Source: Candidatus Bathyarchaeota archaeon
Lineage (GTDB): Archaea; Thermoproteota; Bathyarchaeia; TCS64
Length of the DNA: 57,462 bases
Direction of reading: 5' to 3'
Assembly: GCA_016930055.1 (NCBI GenBank)
Contig: JAFGHP010000018.1
Span: 1 to 57,462 of the forward strand
In this document: piece by piece, positions 25,138 through 33,754 of the stretch
Numbering within the stretch: position 1 is the first letter of the stretch
Layout: every line of letters starts with the position of its first letter
Made by a program: the position numbers and the translations under genes
Notes under the pieces: generated by a model
Databases searched by the model: none
Told to the model about the DNA's origin: nothing
The model's input: only the letters and a program-made list of their open reading frames with translations

Positions 25138-25187
25138 GATTCTTATCTGCAATAAAAACTATTGACCAATATGGATGCGTTAAATCA

Positions 25188-27944
25188 TTGGAGAAAAACA
25201 ATTGGCATTCCGCTGAAATTGATGAAGTAATAAAAAAACTTGAATCAAGTCGTCAAGGACTCACTAGAGAAGAAGTAGAAAATCGTTTTAATATTTATGG
25301 TCATAATGAGCTAGTTGAAGAACAGAAACGTAAATGGTATCATCTAGTTTATGAACAGTTTACTAGTATTCTAGTACTTATTCTAATTCTAGCGGCCATT
25401 GTCTCTGCATTCATAGCAGTTCAAGAAGGAGAACCCATGACAGACACTTGGGTTATTCTTTTTATTGTGGTTATGAATGGTATCCTCGGTTTTATTCAAG
25501 AATATAGAGCTGAGAAAGCAGTAGAAGCTCTAAAAGCAATGGTATCGCCTCATGTTCTGGTTTTGAGAGAGGGTAAAGAAGAATCAATTGACTCAAAAAA
25601 TCTTGTACCGGGAGATATTATTCTTTTAGAAGCAGGTAGTCGAGTACCTGCTGATTGTAGACTTATTGAAGCTGCTAACTTAGAGGTTGATGAAGCAGCA
25701 CTTACAGGTGAATCAAGACCTGTTAATAAAAAATTGTCTCCAGTTGAAGCTGAATCTAGTATCGGTGACCAAAGTAACATGGTCTTTATGGGTACAGTTA
25801 TTACAAATGGTCGAGCAGTAGCGATTGTTACAGATACTGGGATGAAAAGTCAATTCGGGAAGATTGCAGGAATGGTGCAAGCTATCGATACAGAAGACCC
25901 CCCACTTCGTCAGAAAATGGATCGTATGGGAAAACAACTGGTAAAGATTAGTATCGCTTGCACAATTTTCGTTTTCTTAGTGCTTCTCTACATTCATGAT
26001 AGGACAATAAACGAAGTATTCATGACTTGTATAAGTCTCGCAGTATCTGCAATCCCTGAAGGACTTCCGGCGGTGTTAACTATCACATTGGCTCTTGGAA
26101 CGGCTCGTATGGCTAGACAGAAAGCCATCGTTCGGAAATTAGCTAGTGTGGAAACTTTAGGAAGTACAACGGTAATATGCAGCGACAAAACTGGAACCCT
26201 AACTAAAAATGAGATGACAGTTACACGTGTCAATTCTAATGGAGTCACAATAAAGGTCATAGGTTCTGGTTATAATCCAAATGGAGAATTTAGAATAGAA
26301 GAAAAACAAATCAACCCGTTATCTGATCAAAATATAGAGCTTCTCCTTAAAATTGGAGCATTAAACAACGACTCAACTCTTCAAAATAATGATGGAACAT
26401 GGGTAGTATTCGGAGACCCAACAGAAGGCGCTTTATTAGTATCTGCTATTAAAGCAGGTATAGTATTTAAAGATCTGAAAGAAAATTATCCGCGAGTCGC
26501 GGAAATCCCATTTGATTCTACCAGAAAATGTATGACTACAATCCATAAAACCCCTGAAAATAAACTTGTAGCTTATGTTAAAGGAGCTCCAGAAATTATC
26601 TTAAACAAATCTACTAAAATATTGGGTGATGGATCACGAACCATAGATGAAAATGATCTTAAACTTACTTTTAACCAAATGAAAATCATGGCAAATGATG
26701 CTCTACGTGTTTTAGCCATGAGTTATAAGGAACTACCTAACGATTATGATTTAAAAAATCTTGAAGTAAATGACATAGAAAATGATTTAACATTTGTTGG
26801 AATGCAAGGCATGATTGATCCACCTAGAGAAGAAGTACCTCTAGCTATTCAGACTGCTCAAAATGCTGGAATAAGATCCATTATGGTAACTGGAGATCAT
26901 AGAGTTACAGCAGTAGCAATTGCTAGACAAATAGGAATAATAAAAGAAGAAACCACAAATAATGTAATTGAAGGTTTTGAATTAGAATCACTAACTGATG
27001 AACAAATTGACGAAATAATTGAAGAAGTAAGGGTCTGTGCTAGAGTAAGCCCAGCACACAAAATGAGAATTGCACAAAGCTTGAAGCGTTTAGGTCACAT
27101 TGTAGCGATGACTGGAGATGGTGTAAATGATGCTCCTGCCCTTAAAGCATCGGATATTGGAGTAGCAATGGGTATCAAAGGAACCGACGTAACAAAAGAA
27201 GCCTCCGACATGATACTGGAAGACGATAATTTTGCTACAATAGTTAACGCAGTAAGAGGAGGCAGAGAAATTTATGATAATGTAACAAAATATATTCGTC
27301 TTATGTTAGCAGCCAATTTTGATGAATTTATAGAGATTACAGCAACAGCAGCTCTAGGATTACCAGTCCCGTTTTTACCAATTCATATCCTTTGGGTAAA
27401 TTTAATTACTGACGGTTTACCTGCAGTAGCTTTGAGTATAGATCCTGCTGATCCCGATATAATGAAATATCCTCCAAGAGATCCCAAAGAAGACATCCTT
27501 AAAAGATTCTGGAAATTCATCCTTTTTGCTGCAGTAATAGATTTCATAAGTGATTTTATACCATATTTATATGCTTTCTTTACAACACTTGAAACAACAG
27601 CCGATTACGAATTAGCTGCAACAACTGCAAGAACAGTAGCTTTCACAAGCATTGTCTTATTTGAATTCTTATTAGCATATCAATGCAGAAGTGAAACTAA
27701 ACATGTTTTCGAATTAGGTTTAAAGGGTATAATAGCTAATAAAATGCTATTTATTTCAGTATTATTAGGAGTCAGTTTACAGATGATGATACTCTACATT
27801 CCTGCTTTATCAGAAATATTCCATGTAGTGCCTTTGTCTCCCTTCCTTCTAGGAATATGTGTTATAGGCAGCTTCACAGCTTTCTTAATTATACCTGAAA
27901 AATTGATACCTCAAAGAAAATACGTTGAACATAAAAAAAATTAA
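25188..27944 (+). CDS. P-type cation ATPase, SERCA-like Ca2+ pump
   Basis: P2A-type ATPase in the cell membrane, most likely exporting Ca2+. In order: cation ATPase N-terminal domain (HSAEIDEVIKKLESS), actuator TGES in AALTGESRPV, SAIPEGLPAV in helix 4 (the Ca2+-binding PEGLP form), phosphorylation site CSDKTGTLT and hinge TGDGVNDAPALK. Helix 6 reads LWVNLITDGLPA, matching the SERCA Asn/Thr/Asp ligands, and a Glu sits in helix 5 (FDEFIE). At 918 residues it is full length. Start is TTG at 25188; the ATG at 25171 is out of frame. The palindrome upstream suggests specific control. Confidence 0.93.
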   Translation: MEKNNWHSAEIDEVIKKLESSRQGLTREEVENRFNIYGHNELVEEQKRKWYHLVYEQFTSILVLILILAAIVSAFIAVQEGEPMTDTWVILFIVVMNGILGFIQEYRAEKAVEALKAMVSPHVLVLREGKEESIDSKNLVPGDIILLEAGSRVPADCRLIEAANLEVDEAALTGESRPVNKKLSPVEAESSIGDQSNMVFMGTVITNGRAVAIVTDTGMKSQFGKIAGMVQAIDTEDPPLRQKMDRMGKQLVKISIACTIFVFLVLLYIHDRTINEVFMTCISLAVSAIPEGLPAVLTITLALGTARMARQKAIVRKLASVETLGSTTVICSDKTGTLTKNEMTVTRVNSNGVTIKVIGSGYNPNGEFRIEEKQINPLSDQNIELLLKIGALNNDSTLQNNDGTWVVFGDPTEGALLVSAIKAGIVFKDLKENYPRVAEIPFDSTRKCMTTIHKTPENKLVAYVKGAPEIILNKSTKILGDGSRTIDENDLKLTFNQMKIMANDALRVLAMSYKELPNDYDLKNLEVNDIENDLTFVGMQGMIDPPREEVPLAIQTAQNAGIRSIMVTGDHRVTAVAIARQIGIIKEETTNNVIEGFELESLTDEQIDEIIEEVRVCARVSPAHKMRIAQSLKRLGHIVAMTGDGVNDAPALKASDIGVAMGIKGTDVTKEASDMILEDDNFATIVNAVRGGREIYDNVTKYIRLMLAANFDEFIEITATAALGLPVPFLPIHILWVNLITDGLPAVALSIDPADPDIMKYPPRDPKEDILKRFWKFILFAAVIDFISDFIPYLYAFFTTLETTADYELAATTARTVAFTSIVLFEFLLAYQCRSETKHVFELGLKGIIANKMLFISVLLGVSLQMMILYIPALSEIFHVVPLSPFLLGICVIGSFTAFLIIPEKLIPQRKYVEHKKN

Positions 27945-28093
27945 ACACTAAATTATTTATCTTTATTTGTATAAAATCCATCAAATTATATTAATTTTTA
28001 TAGAAAATTTATTGTTGATTACTTTATAATTAATAGGAAAAATTAAGTACTAGAAAACAGTCGCAATGAGGAAGGATTAAATCTAAGGGGATT

Positions 28094-29344
28094 ATGATGA
28101 CAAATGAAGTTTATTCACAAATCATTGAAGTTCAAGGACATCTAATTGATTCACTGATTCTAACAAAAATGTTAGATGTAATTATGGATCAACAAGGTGA
28201 TTTTGAAATTCTTGAATTTCTAATAGGTAAAAGAAAAGATGAATATAGCTTTGCTCGAATTAATGTAATTGGTCATAATCCTGGACACCTAGATACTCTT
28301 TTAAGGGATCTTTTTAGGTTGGGAGCAACTGTACCGGAGACTCCTGAAATAGAATTTATTCCTGCTCCTAAGGATATGGTTCTTCCAGAAAATTTCTATT
28401 CAACAACACATCACCCCACTTCAATCTATTTTGCAAAAGAATGGATTGAAGTTCAAGACATGATGATGGATAAACAAATTGTAATAGATCCAGTCATGAA
28501 AACAGCTATATGTAAACCGATAGCTGAAATAAAGAAAGGGGATTTAATAATTGTTAAAGATAAAGGTATTAAAATAAAACCACCTGAAAGACCAAGAGGT
28601 AGTTTAGGGGTTTTTGAATTTATGTCAAGTGATATTTCTTCTGAAAAACCCTCACTGTCAATTATTCAAGGAATTGCTGATGACCTTTATAAAACAGCAA
28701 AAAATGGTGGTAAGATTATCGTTGTTGCAGGTCCAGCTGTAATACACACGAGGGCTGCTTCATATCTAGCAAGAATTATTGAATTAGGCTATGTTAATGG
28801 TCTTCTCTCTGGAAATGCACTCGCGGTACATGATATTGAATATGCACTTTATGGTACTAGTCTAGGTGTATACTTGGATCAGAGAATGAAATCAAGAGAA
28901 CCGAGAAACCATATAGCAGCCATCAATGAAGTAATTAAAGCAGGTTCAATTAAATCATTAATTAAAAACAAGAAACTGAATCAAGGGATACTTTATCAAT
29001 TGATTACTAATAATATTCCGTATTCACTTGCAGGTTCAATAAGAGATGATGGCCCACTACCTGAAGTGATTAAAGACATGACAGAAGCTCAAAGACAATA
29101 CAAAAAAATTTTAAAAAACGCTGAGTTTGTTATGATGTTTGCTACAACATTACATAGTATAGCTGTAGGGAATATGTTACCGTCTACAACTAAAGTCGTA
29201 TGTGTTGATATTAATCCTGCAGTAGTAACAAAATTAAGTGATAGAGGCACAAGTCAAGCAATAGGTATAGTAACAGACATAGGAACCTTTTTACCCCTTT
29301 TAGTGGAAGAACTAGAGAAAAAAGGGAAACCATCTATTAATTGA
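28094..29344 (+). CDS. LOR/SDH-region protein (TIGR00300), ornithine cyclodeaminase-type
   Basis: Member of the TIGR00300 / LOR-SDH conserved-region family (416 residues). Family knowledge: the related archaeal and cyanobacterial (AgrE C-terminal) proteins form proline from ornithine with release of ammonia, using NAD. Visible features are the N-terminal domain EVQGHLIDSLILTKMLD, a GHNPGHLDTLLRDLFRLGA stretch, a central GGKIIVVAGPAVIHTRAA nucleotide-binding segment and a C-terminal SLAGSIRDDGPLPEV block typical of the family. A proline-forming role would complement the hydroxyproline-dehydratase-like enzyme, but the two are not linked in an operon. Substrate assignment is inference from relatives. 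Confidence 0.8.
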   Translation: MMTNEVYSQIIEVQGHLIDSLILTKMLDVIMDQQGDFEILEFLIGKRKDEYSFARINVIGHNPGHLDTLLRDLFRLGATVPETPEIEFIPAPKDMVLPENFYSTTHHPTSIYFAKEWIEVQDMMMDKQIVIDPVMKTAICKPIAEIKKGDLIIVKDKGIKIKPPERPRGSLGVFEFMSSDISSEKPSLSIIQGIADDLYKTAKNGGKIIVVAGPAVIHTRAASYLARIIELGYVNGLLSGNALAVHDIEYALYGTSLGVYLDQRMKSREPRNHIAAINEVIKAGSIKSLIKNKKLNQGILYQLITNNIPYSLAGSIRDDGPLPEVIKDMTEAQRQYKKILKNAEFVMMFATTLHSIAVGNMLPSTTKVVCVDINPAVVTKLSDRGTSQAIGIVTDIGTFLPLLVEELEKKGKPSIN

Positions 29345-29463
29345 ATTCATTATTTTTTAAAATATACATTTAATTAGTATATATTATATTTATATTACAA
29401 ATGTTTCTTTTTTATTGTTTTTTTTAGTTATTTAATGAAAATACCATAGTTTGAGTGAATAAG

Positions 29464-29471
29464 TTTATAAA
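29464..29471 (+). promoter_or_regulatory. Probable TATA box of PEP carboxylase
   Basis: TTTATAAA directly precedes the ATTGAAC palindrome. A transcription start about 25 bases on (near 29492) leaves a leader of roughly nine bases before the ATG at 29501. Confidence 0.5.
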
Positions 29472-29488
29472 TTGAACCTTTGTTCAAT
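29471..29488 (+). promoter_or_regulatory. Perfect palindrome, candidate operator of PEP carboxylase
   Basis: ATTGAAC-CTTT-GTTCAAT: two perfect 7-bp arms around four bases, abutting the TATA box and lying before the predicted transcription start. This is the classic position for an archaeal repressor to block polymerase entry. It overlaps the alternative TTG start at 29480, making that start unlikely. Confidence 0.5.
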
Positions 29489-29500
29489 GAAGAGACTTCG

Positions 29501-30961
29501 ATGCTAAAAATTCCAAAATGTATGAGTACTCAACACCCAGATAATGTAAATACGCCTTTTTTTTCTGAAAATTCAGAACTTGGAGGAGAAGACGAAATTC
29601 AAGAAGCTTACTATGCTTTCTCTCATCTTGGATGTGATGAACAGATGTGGGATTGTGAAGGAAAAGAAGTTGATAATTACGTTGTCAAGAAACTTCTAAC
29701 TAGACACGAACACTTTTTTGATAGGAACAAGCTTGGAAAAGATCTCTTTTTGACACCACGAGTACCGAACCCCAATATTGAAAAAGCTGAAGCAAAAATT
29801 TTACTTGAAACGCTTGAAAGTATTCCTCGTTCATTCGACGCCACAAAATCATTTTATGGTGATGACATCCCACCAATAATTGAAATAATTTTACCAATGA
29901 CACAATCTGCTAAATGCATTGATAGGATTTATAGATATTATTCAGATTTTATAGTTGGAAAACAGAATCATGAAGTAAGACCCCACGATATTAAAATTGC
30001 TGATTGGATAGGAGAATTTAAACCAGAGACAATTAATGTAATTCCTCTTTTTGAGGATCTAGAAAATATGCTGAACTCTCAAGATATTGTTTGGAATTAT
30101 CTTCAAGATAAAGATGTTGAGTACCAGCGTGTATTTCTAGCTAGATCAGATCCAGCAATGAATTATGGTATTATTAGTGCAGTACTTTTAAATAAAATGG
30201 CACTTCAACGATTGAATATTTTATCTGAGAAAATAGGTGTAACAATCTATCCAATAGTAGGAGTAGGATCAGCCCCTTTCAGAGGAAATCTCAGACCTGA
30301 AAACGTTAAAAATGTTTTAGAAGAATACCCCAATACACATACTTTCACTATACAATCTGCCTTTAAATATGATAACCCTCCAAACCAAGTTCAACAAGCA
30401 ATTAAAGAAATCGAAGAAAAACAGACAAAACCTCCTCAACAAATCGAAGAAATAAAATATTTAAAAATAATTGAAAAGTATTCAAAAGAGTATCAAAACC
30501 AAATTCTGGAGTTAGCACCCATTATAAATATATTAGCTAAATATATACCAAGTAGAAGAAAAAGGAAATTACATATTGGATTATTTGGTTATTCACGTAA
30601 TTTAAATGGTAATAATCTTCCTAGAGCAATAACTTTTACATCAGCATTATATTCTATTGGACTACCTCCGGAATTACTTGGTTTAAATGTTCTTGATGAA
30701 AAAGACTTACAAGATATTAGACAAGTGTACATAAATTTTGATAAAGACATTCAAGACTCTATACTATATTATAATCCTGAAACACCATACACACCAAAAC
30801 AACTCGTACAAACAATTAGTAAACTTAATAAAAAATATGAAATCGATTATCATCATAAAAAACAAACTGATCTAATTTTAGATGCTTTAAAACATGAAAA
30901 AAACGGAAATCTTATTGAACCCATACTAGAAGCTGCAAATATCAGAAAATTTCTTGGGTAA
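29501..30961 (+). CDS. ppcA: Phosphoenolpyruvate carboxylase, archaeal type
   Basis: Carboxylates PEP with bicarbonate to oxaloacetate. This is the short archaeal form (about 490 residues), not the long bacterial/plant one. It opens MLKIPKCMSTQHPDN, the family signature, and contains RVPNPNIEKAEAK, FLARSDPAMNYG, GSAPFRGNL and HIGLFGYSRN blocks with conserved basic residues. The ORF track starts at TTG 29480, but the family N-terminus and the promoter layout favour ATG 29501. It works downstream of pyruvate phosphate dikinase, feeding the partial TCA cycle and aspartate family synthesis. The palindrome at the promoter points to regulated expression. Confidence 0.94.
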   Translation: MLKIPKCMSTQHPDNVNTPFFSENSELGGEDEIQEAYYAFSHLGCDEQMWDCEGKEVDNYVVKKLLTRHEHFFDRNKLGKDLFLTPRVPNPNIEKAEAKILLETLESIPRSFDATKSFYGDDIPPIIEIILPMTQSAKCIDRIYRYYSDFIVGKQNHEVRPHDIKIADWIGEFKPETINVIPLFEDLENMLNSQDIVWNYLQDKDVEYQRVFLARSDPAMNYGIISAVLLNKMALQRLNILSEKIGVTIYPIVGVGSAPFRGNLRPENVKNVLEEYPNTHTFTIQSAFKYDNPPNQVQQAIKEIEEKQTKPPQQIEEIKYLKIIEKYSKEYQNQILELAPIINILAKYIPSRRKRKLHIGLFGYSRNLNGNNLPRAITFTSALYSIGLPPELLGLNVLDEKDLQDIRQVYINFDKDIQDSILYYNPETPYTPKQLVQTISKLNKKYEIDYHHKKQTDLILDALKHEKNGNLIEPILEAANIRKFLG

Positions 30962-30988
30962 TAAAAATTACGTATAAAATTAATAAAA

Positions 30989-31201
30989 TTAATCTTTGTT
31001 ATTACATTCAAAATATGAAACTAAAATTTCTGCTAATGCTTCATCTAAATTTATGTATCCTTTTCCATATCTATTAATAATTTCAATCACTTTATCATCT
31101 TTTTTGCACTTATCCTTAACTAAAAGTTCTTTTAATTCATCACTAGTAAAAATTTGATTATAACATACTGTGTTTTGGTTAATTGTTTCTATACTATCCA
31201 T
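30989..31201 (-). CDS. Hypothetical small protein, 70 aa
   Basis: I do not recognise it. The product is short and mostly helical, with three scattered cysteines (VCYN, DKCK, FECN) that do not form a zinc pair. It starts at ATG 31201, preceded by a good ribosome-binding site AAAGGTGA, which supports a genuine gene. It converges with the PEP carboxylase gene, with stops about 30 bp apart. An interrupted palindrome (31243-31268) overlaps its likely TATA region. Confidence 0.6.
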   Translation of the reverse strand: MDSIETINQNTVCYNQIFTSDELKELLVKDKCKKDDKVIEIINRYGKGYINLDEALAEILVSYFECNNKD

Positions 31202-31242
31202 TTTTCTTCACCTTTAATCCTAAACCCACATATGTTGTCCAA

Positions 31243-31268
31243 TATATACTTTATCTATGTAGTATATA
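31243..31268. promoter_or_regulatory. Interrupted palindrome upstream of the 70-aa gene
   Basis: TATATACT and AGTATATA, perfect 8-bp arms with a 10-base spacer, about 42 bases before the minus-strand start at 31201. It overlaps TATA-like sequence for that gene. A/T-only arms make chance occurrence plausible. Confidence 0.3.
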
Positions 31269-31321
31269 GAGAACTAAATAAATAAAAACTATAATAAAAA
31301 CGTTTAAATAAAATTTATCAA

Positions 31322-31348
31322 ATATCTATTTCAAGGTTTAATAGATAT
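31322..31348. promoter_or_regulatory. Interrupted palindrome upstream of the epimerase-like gene
   Basis: ATATCTAT and ATAGATAT, perfect 8-bp arms with an 11-base spacer, ending about 43 bases before the plus-strand start at 31392. The centre-to-centre distance of its arms (19 bases) is close to that of the neighbouring palindrome (18), as expected if one dimeric protein binds both. Confidence 0.3.
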
Positions 31349-31391
31349 AATTTTTAATGCTAAAATATTAGTTCATTGCATCTATAATTAT

Positions 31392-32018
31392 ATGAGGATT
31401 ATTATTGCTCCAGCAATTATTGCTAATTCACAACAAGAATTGAGTAAAATGCTTTCTTCAATTAAAAGTCATGCTTCACGAGTTATGCTTGATATTATGG
31501 ATGGTATTTTTGTGCCAACTAAATCTTTAGATTTTCCATTCATGTTACCTGAAGGATTCGAGTATGAAGCTCATTTAATGGTGCAAGAACCACTAAATTA
31601 CCTAAGAAATTTAAATCAAAAAATCAGTATTGTTAGCCTTCATTACGAGTCTTCTGGAGACTTAAAAAGTAATATTCAAAAATTTACTGATGCTGGTTTT
31701 AGGGTATTAATCGCCATCAACCCTCCCACACCTGTAAATTCAATATTAGAATATTTAGATTATATAGATGGTATAACCGTTATGACTGTTAATCCAGGTT
31801 ATTATGGATCACCTTTTCTCCCAGAAACTCTAGATAAAATAAGGGAAATTAGAAAAAATAATTCAAAAATTGAAATCGAAGTTGATGGCGGTATGAATCC
31901 TATAAATGCTAAAGCTTCAAAAGAAGCTGGTGCTACAATAATAGCTTCTGGTTCATATATTATGAAAAGTATAGATAAAAAAGCATCAATTAATGAATTA
32001 TATAAAGCAGTAAATTGA
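31392..32018 (+). CDS. Ribulose-phosphate 3-epimerase-like TIM-barrel protein
   Basis: TIM-barrel protein of the RPE family, which interconverts ribulose 5-phosphate and xylulose 5-phosphate with a metal held by His and Asp. The motifs follow the family: IAPAIIANSQQEL at strand 1, LDIMDGIFVPTKS (Asp ligand) at strand 2, EAHLMVQEP at strand 3, MTVNPGYYGSPF for the flexible loop and EVDGGMNPINA for the second Asp. The expected His of strand 1/2 is less clear (the usual HxDxMDG is LDIMDG here), so specificity may differ. Length is normal (208). It is transcribed divergently from the 70-aa hypothetical gene. Confidence 0.82.
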   Translation: MRIIIAPAIIANSQQELSKMLSSIKSHASRVMLDIMDGIFVPTKSLDFPFMLPEGFEYEAHLMVQEPLNYLRNLNQKISIVSLHYESSGDLKSNIQKFTDAGFRVLIAINPPTPVNSILEYLDYIDGITVMTVNPGYYGSPFLPETLDKIREIRKNNSKIEIEVDGGMNPINAKASKEAGATIIASGSYIMKSIDKKASINELYKAVN

Positions 32019-32134
32019 AGAAATAATGTTTTTTTCTAAATTTTGGGATATTTTATTGAAAAAGTTTAAATTTATCTATTGTAAAATACGTGGAGAGACG
32101 ATAAAGAGTTATTGAGAAATAAGAGGTAGGCATC

Positions 32135-32425
32135 TTGTCGGGTGCTAAAGAATGTTATCCGCGTTGTAGAGATTTTAACTGCACTAAGAGGGCTATGAGT
32201 TTTAGAGGTAAGACCACTTGGTGCACCTGGGCTGAAGAAGAATGCAATCCTAAAGGATGCATTTATGCAACATGCTATAAAAGACAGCTTTTGGAGAATG
32301 GGATTTGTGGTTTAACTATTAAAAGAAAAACACAAGAATCAATTAGTCCAGAAGATTTTATGAAAGATGAAATTAGAGCTAAAGGAAAACTTGCACGTAA
32401 GTTAGGTGACCGCTCCATTTTTTAA
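32135..32425 (+). CDS. Cysteine-rich hypothetical protein, 96 aa
   Basis: Function unknown. The first 60 residues hold eight cysteines in a pattern (CYPRC, FNCTK, WCTW, ECNPKGC, TCYK, GICG) compatible with one or two zinc or Fe-S sites. The C-terminal part is charged and helical. It starts at TTG 32135 after an AGAGGTAGG ribosome-binding site. It precedes the Trm5-like gene by 24 bp on the same strand and probably shares its transcript, so an RNA-linked role is a reasonable guess but no more than that. Confidence 0.65.
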   Translation: MSGAKECYPRCRDFNCTKRAMSFRGKTTWCTWAEEECNPKGCIYATCYKRQLLENGICGLTIKRKTQESISPEDFMKDEIRAKGKLARKLGDRSIF

Positions 32426-32449
32426 ATAAAAAAATTATTGGTATTATAA

Positions 32450-33295
32450 ATGAAGCATGACCTTAAAAGTGAACTAGAAAGCATTTTACCTAGAGAATAT
32501 TTTTCTTATATACCTAGATCTTTTGATATTATTGGATCGAAAGGTCGATCAGTTGCTATCATTGAAATACCTGAACAACTTAAAGTCTATGAACATGAAA
32601 TAGCTAAAGCTATAATTAGGGTTCATAAAAATGTGGTCAGTGTTTTATCTAAAGATACTGAACGTTTTGGTGAATACAGAATACGAGATATGAGACTACT
32701 TTATGGAGATCCCAATACGGAAGTACTACATAAAGAATCAGGGTGTATTTTTAAAATTGACCCGAAAAAAGCTTATTTTTCACCTAGAGAATCAACTGAA
32801 CGTGAAAGGTTTCGATCTACTCCTCTTGGGGATGAAGAAGTATTAGTTATGTTCAGTGGAATAGGCCCTTTAGCAATTTGTATGGCTAAAAATAATCCTA
32901 ATATAAAAGTTACAGCAATTGAACTTAATCCAGATGCATATTATTATTGCCAAGAAAATATTCGTCTTAACAAATTAAATGGAAAAATCGAAGCTATTCT
33001 TGGTGATGTTAGAGAGGTCTGTCCAAAATTAAATAAGAAATTTGATAGAATTTTAATGCCATTACCGAAAGGAGCATACAAGTTTTTGGATGTAGCTTTA
33101 GATGTATTAAAATTTTCAGGGATCCTTCATTTTTATCATTGGGCACCAAAGGAAAATCTGTGGGAAGAAGCTGAAAATATATTAACTGAAATAGCCGATG
33201 AGTTTCATAGAAAAGTAGAGATACTTAATCGAATAAAAATATCAGCTTATAGTCCAAGTTTATGGAAAATTAGAATCGATGCTAGAATAAATTAA
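32450..33295 (+). CDS. trm5: tRNA (guanine-N1)-methyltransferase Trm5 family
   Basis: Class I methyltransferase of the archaeal Trm5/Taw group acting on G37 of tRNA. The central RFGEYRIRDMRLLYGDP and YFSPRESTERERF blocks belong to the D2 domain. Motif I is VMFSGIGPLAICMA, the Glu of strand 2 is in AIELNPDA, DVREV follows, and motif IV reads MPLPKGAYKFLD, where archaeal Trm5 commonly has NLPK. At 281 residues it lacks most of the N-terminal D1 domain of the longer Methanocaldococcus-type enzyme, so it may be a shorter Trm5 subtype or a wyosine-pathway paralogue. It probably shares a transcript with the upstream Cys-rich gene. Confidence 0.85.
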   Translation: MKHDLKSELESILPREYFSYIPRSFDIIGSKGRSVAIIEIPEQLKVYEHEIAKAIIRVHKNVVSVLSKDTERFGEYRIRDMRLLYGDPNTEVLHKESGCIFKIDPKKAYFSPRESTERERFRSTPLGDEEVLVMFSGIGPLAICMAKNNPNIKVTAIELNPDAYYYCQENIRLNKLNGKIEAILGDVREVCPKLNKKFDRILMPLPKGAYKFLDVALDVLKFSGILHFYHWAPKENLWEEAENILTEIADEFHRKVEILNRIKISAYSPSLWKIRIDARIN

Positions 33296-33298
33296 AAT

Positions 33299-33586
33299 TT
33301 AATTATCTTCGGTTTTTTCATCATCTTCTTCGTCTTCATCTAGGTCTAAAGGATTCTCTAAGGGTATTGGTGGGGGTGTCGTTGCCATTGTATATCCTAT
33401 CCATAATACAATGATTAGAAGAAGATAAGCAGCTCCAATTACAGGTAATTTATAGGCCCATTCACTATAGGGGATTAACCATTCAAAAGTTGTTCCTAAA
33501 TATGGTGCAAAAGACCAAAAAAAGTATCCAATCATTATAATACCTGTAGTAATCATTATTAAATAACCAAGAGTTTTATCATTCAA
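33299..33586 (-). CDS. Small membrane protein with two helices
   Basis: I do not recognise the family. A 95-residue protein with two predicted membrane segments (about residues 7-30 and 48-68). A Pro-rich turn (ATTPPPIPLENP) and a very acidic C-terminal tail (LDEDEEDDE) follow, presumably cytoplasmic. It starts at TTG 33586 behind AGAGGTAATAA, a fair ribosome-binding site. Its stop lies only three bases from the convergent trm5-like gene. No neighbour suggests a role. Confidence 0.65.
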   Translation of the reverse strand: MNDKTLGYLIMITTGIIMIGYFFWSFAPYLGTTFEWLIPYSEWAYKLPVIGAAYLLLIIVLWIGYTMATTPPPIPLENPLDLDEDEEDDEKTEDN

Positions 33587-33754
33587 CTTTTATTACCTCT
33601 TTGTATTAGGTTCATAACTATATTATTATCTTTTTCTCTTTTTTTATTCTTCTTTTAAGGTTATTATTATTTTTTCTATTGTTTTTATTAGTTTATTTTA
33701 TTTTAATCCTATGCGAATAAATAGAACCTTTTTTAAATTAGTTAAGGAATAAAT

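Larger units (their letters stand above)
24876..25187. other. Intergenic region upstream of the Ca2+ ATPase gene
   Basis: About 310 bases without a gene, very A/T-rich, between divergent transporter genes. It contains the likely ATPase TATA box (25073-25080) and a nested palindrome (25105-25137), listed separately. Nothing else with structure was seen; no small ORF with convincing features. Confidence 0.5.

Noticed and set aside
25171-25230. ATG at 25171 as an upstream start for the Ca2+ ATPase
   Set aside because: Out of frame with the ATPase; it reads into a stop after about 20 codons. TTG 25188 gives the normal N-terminal domain.
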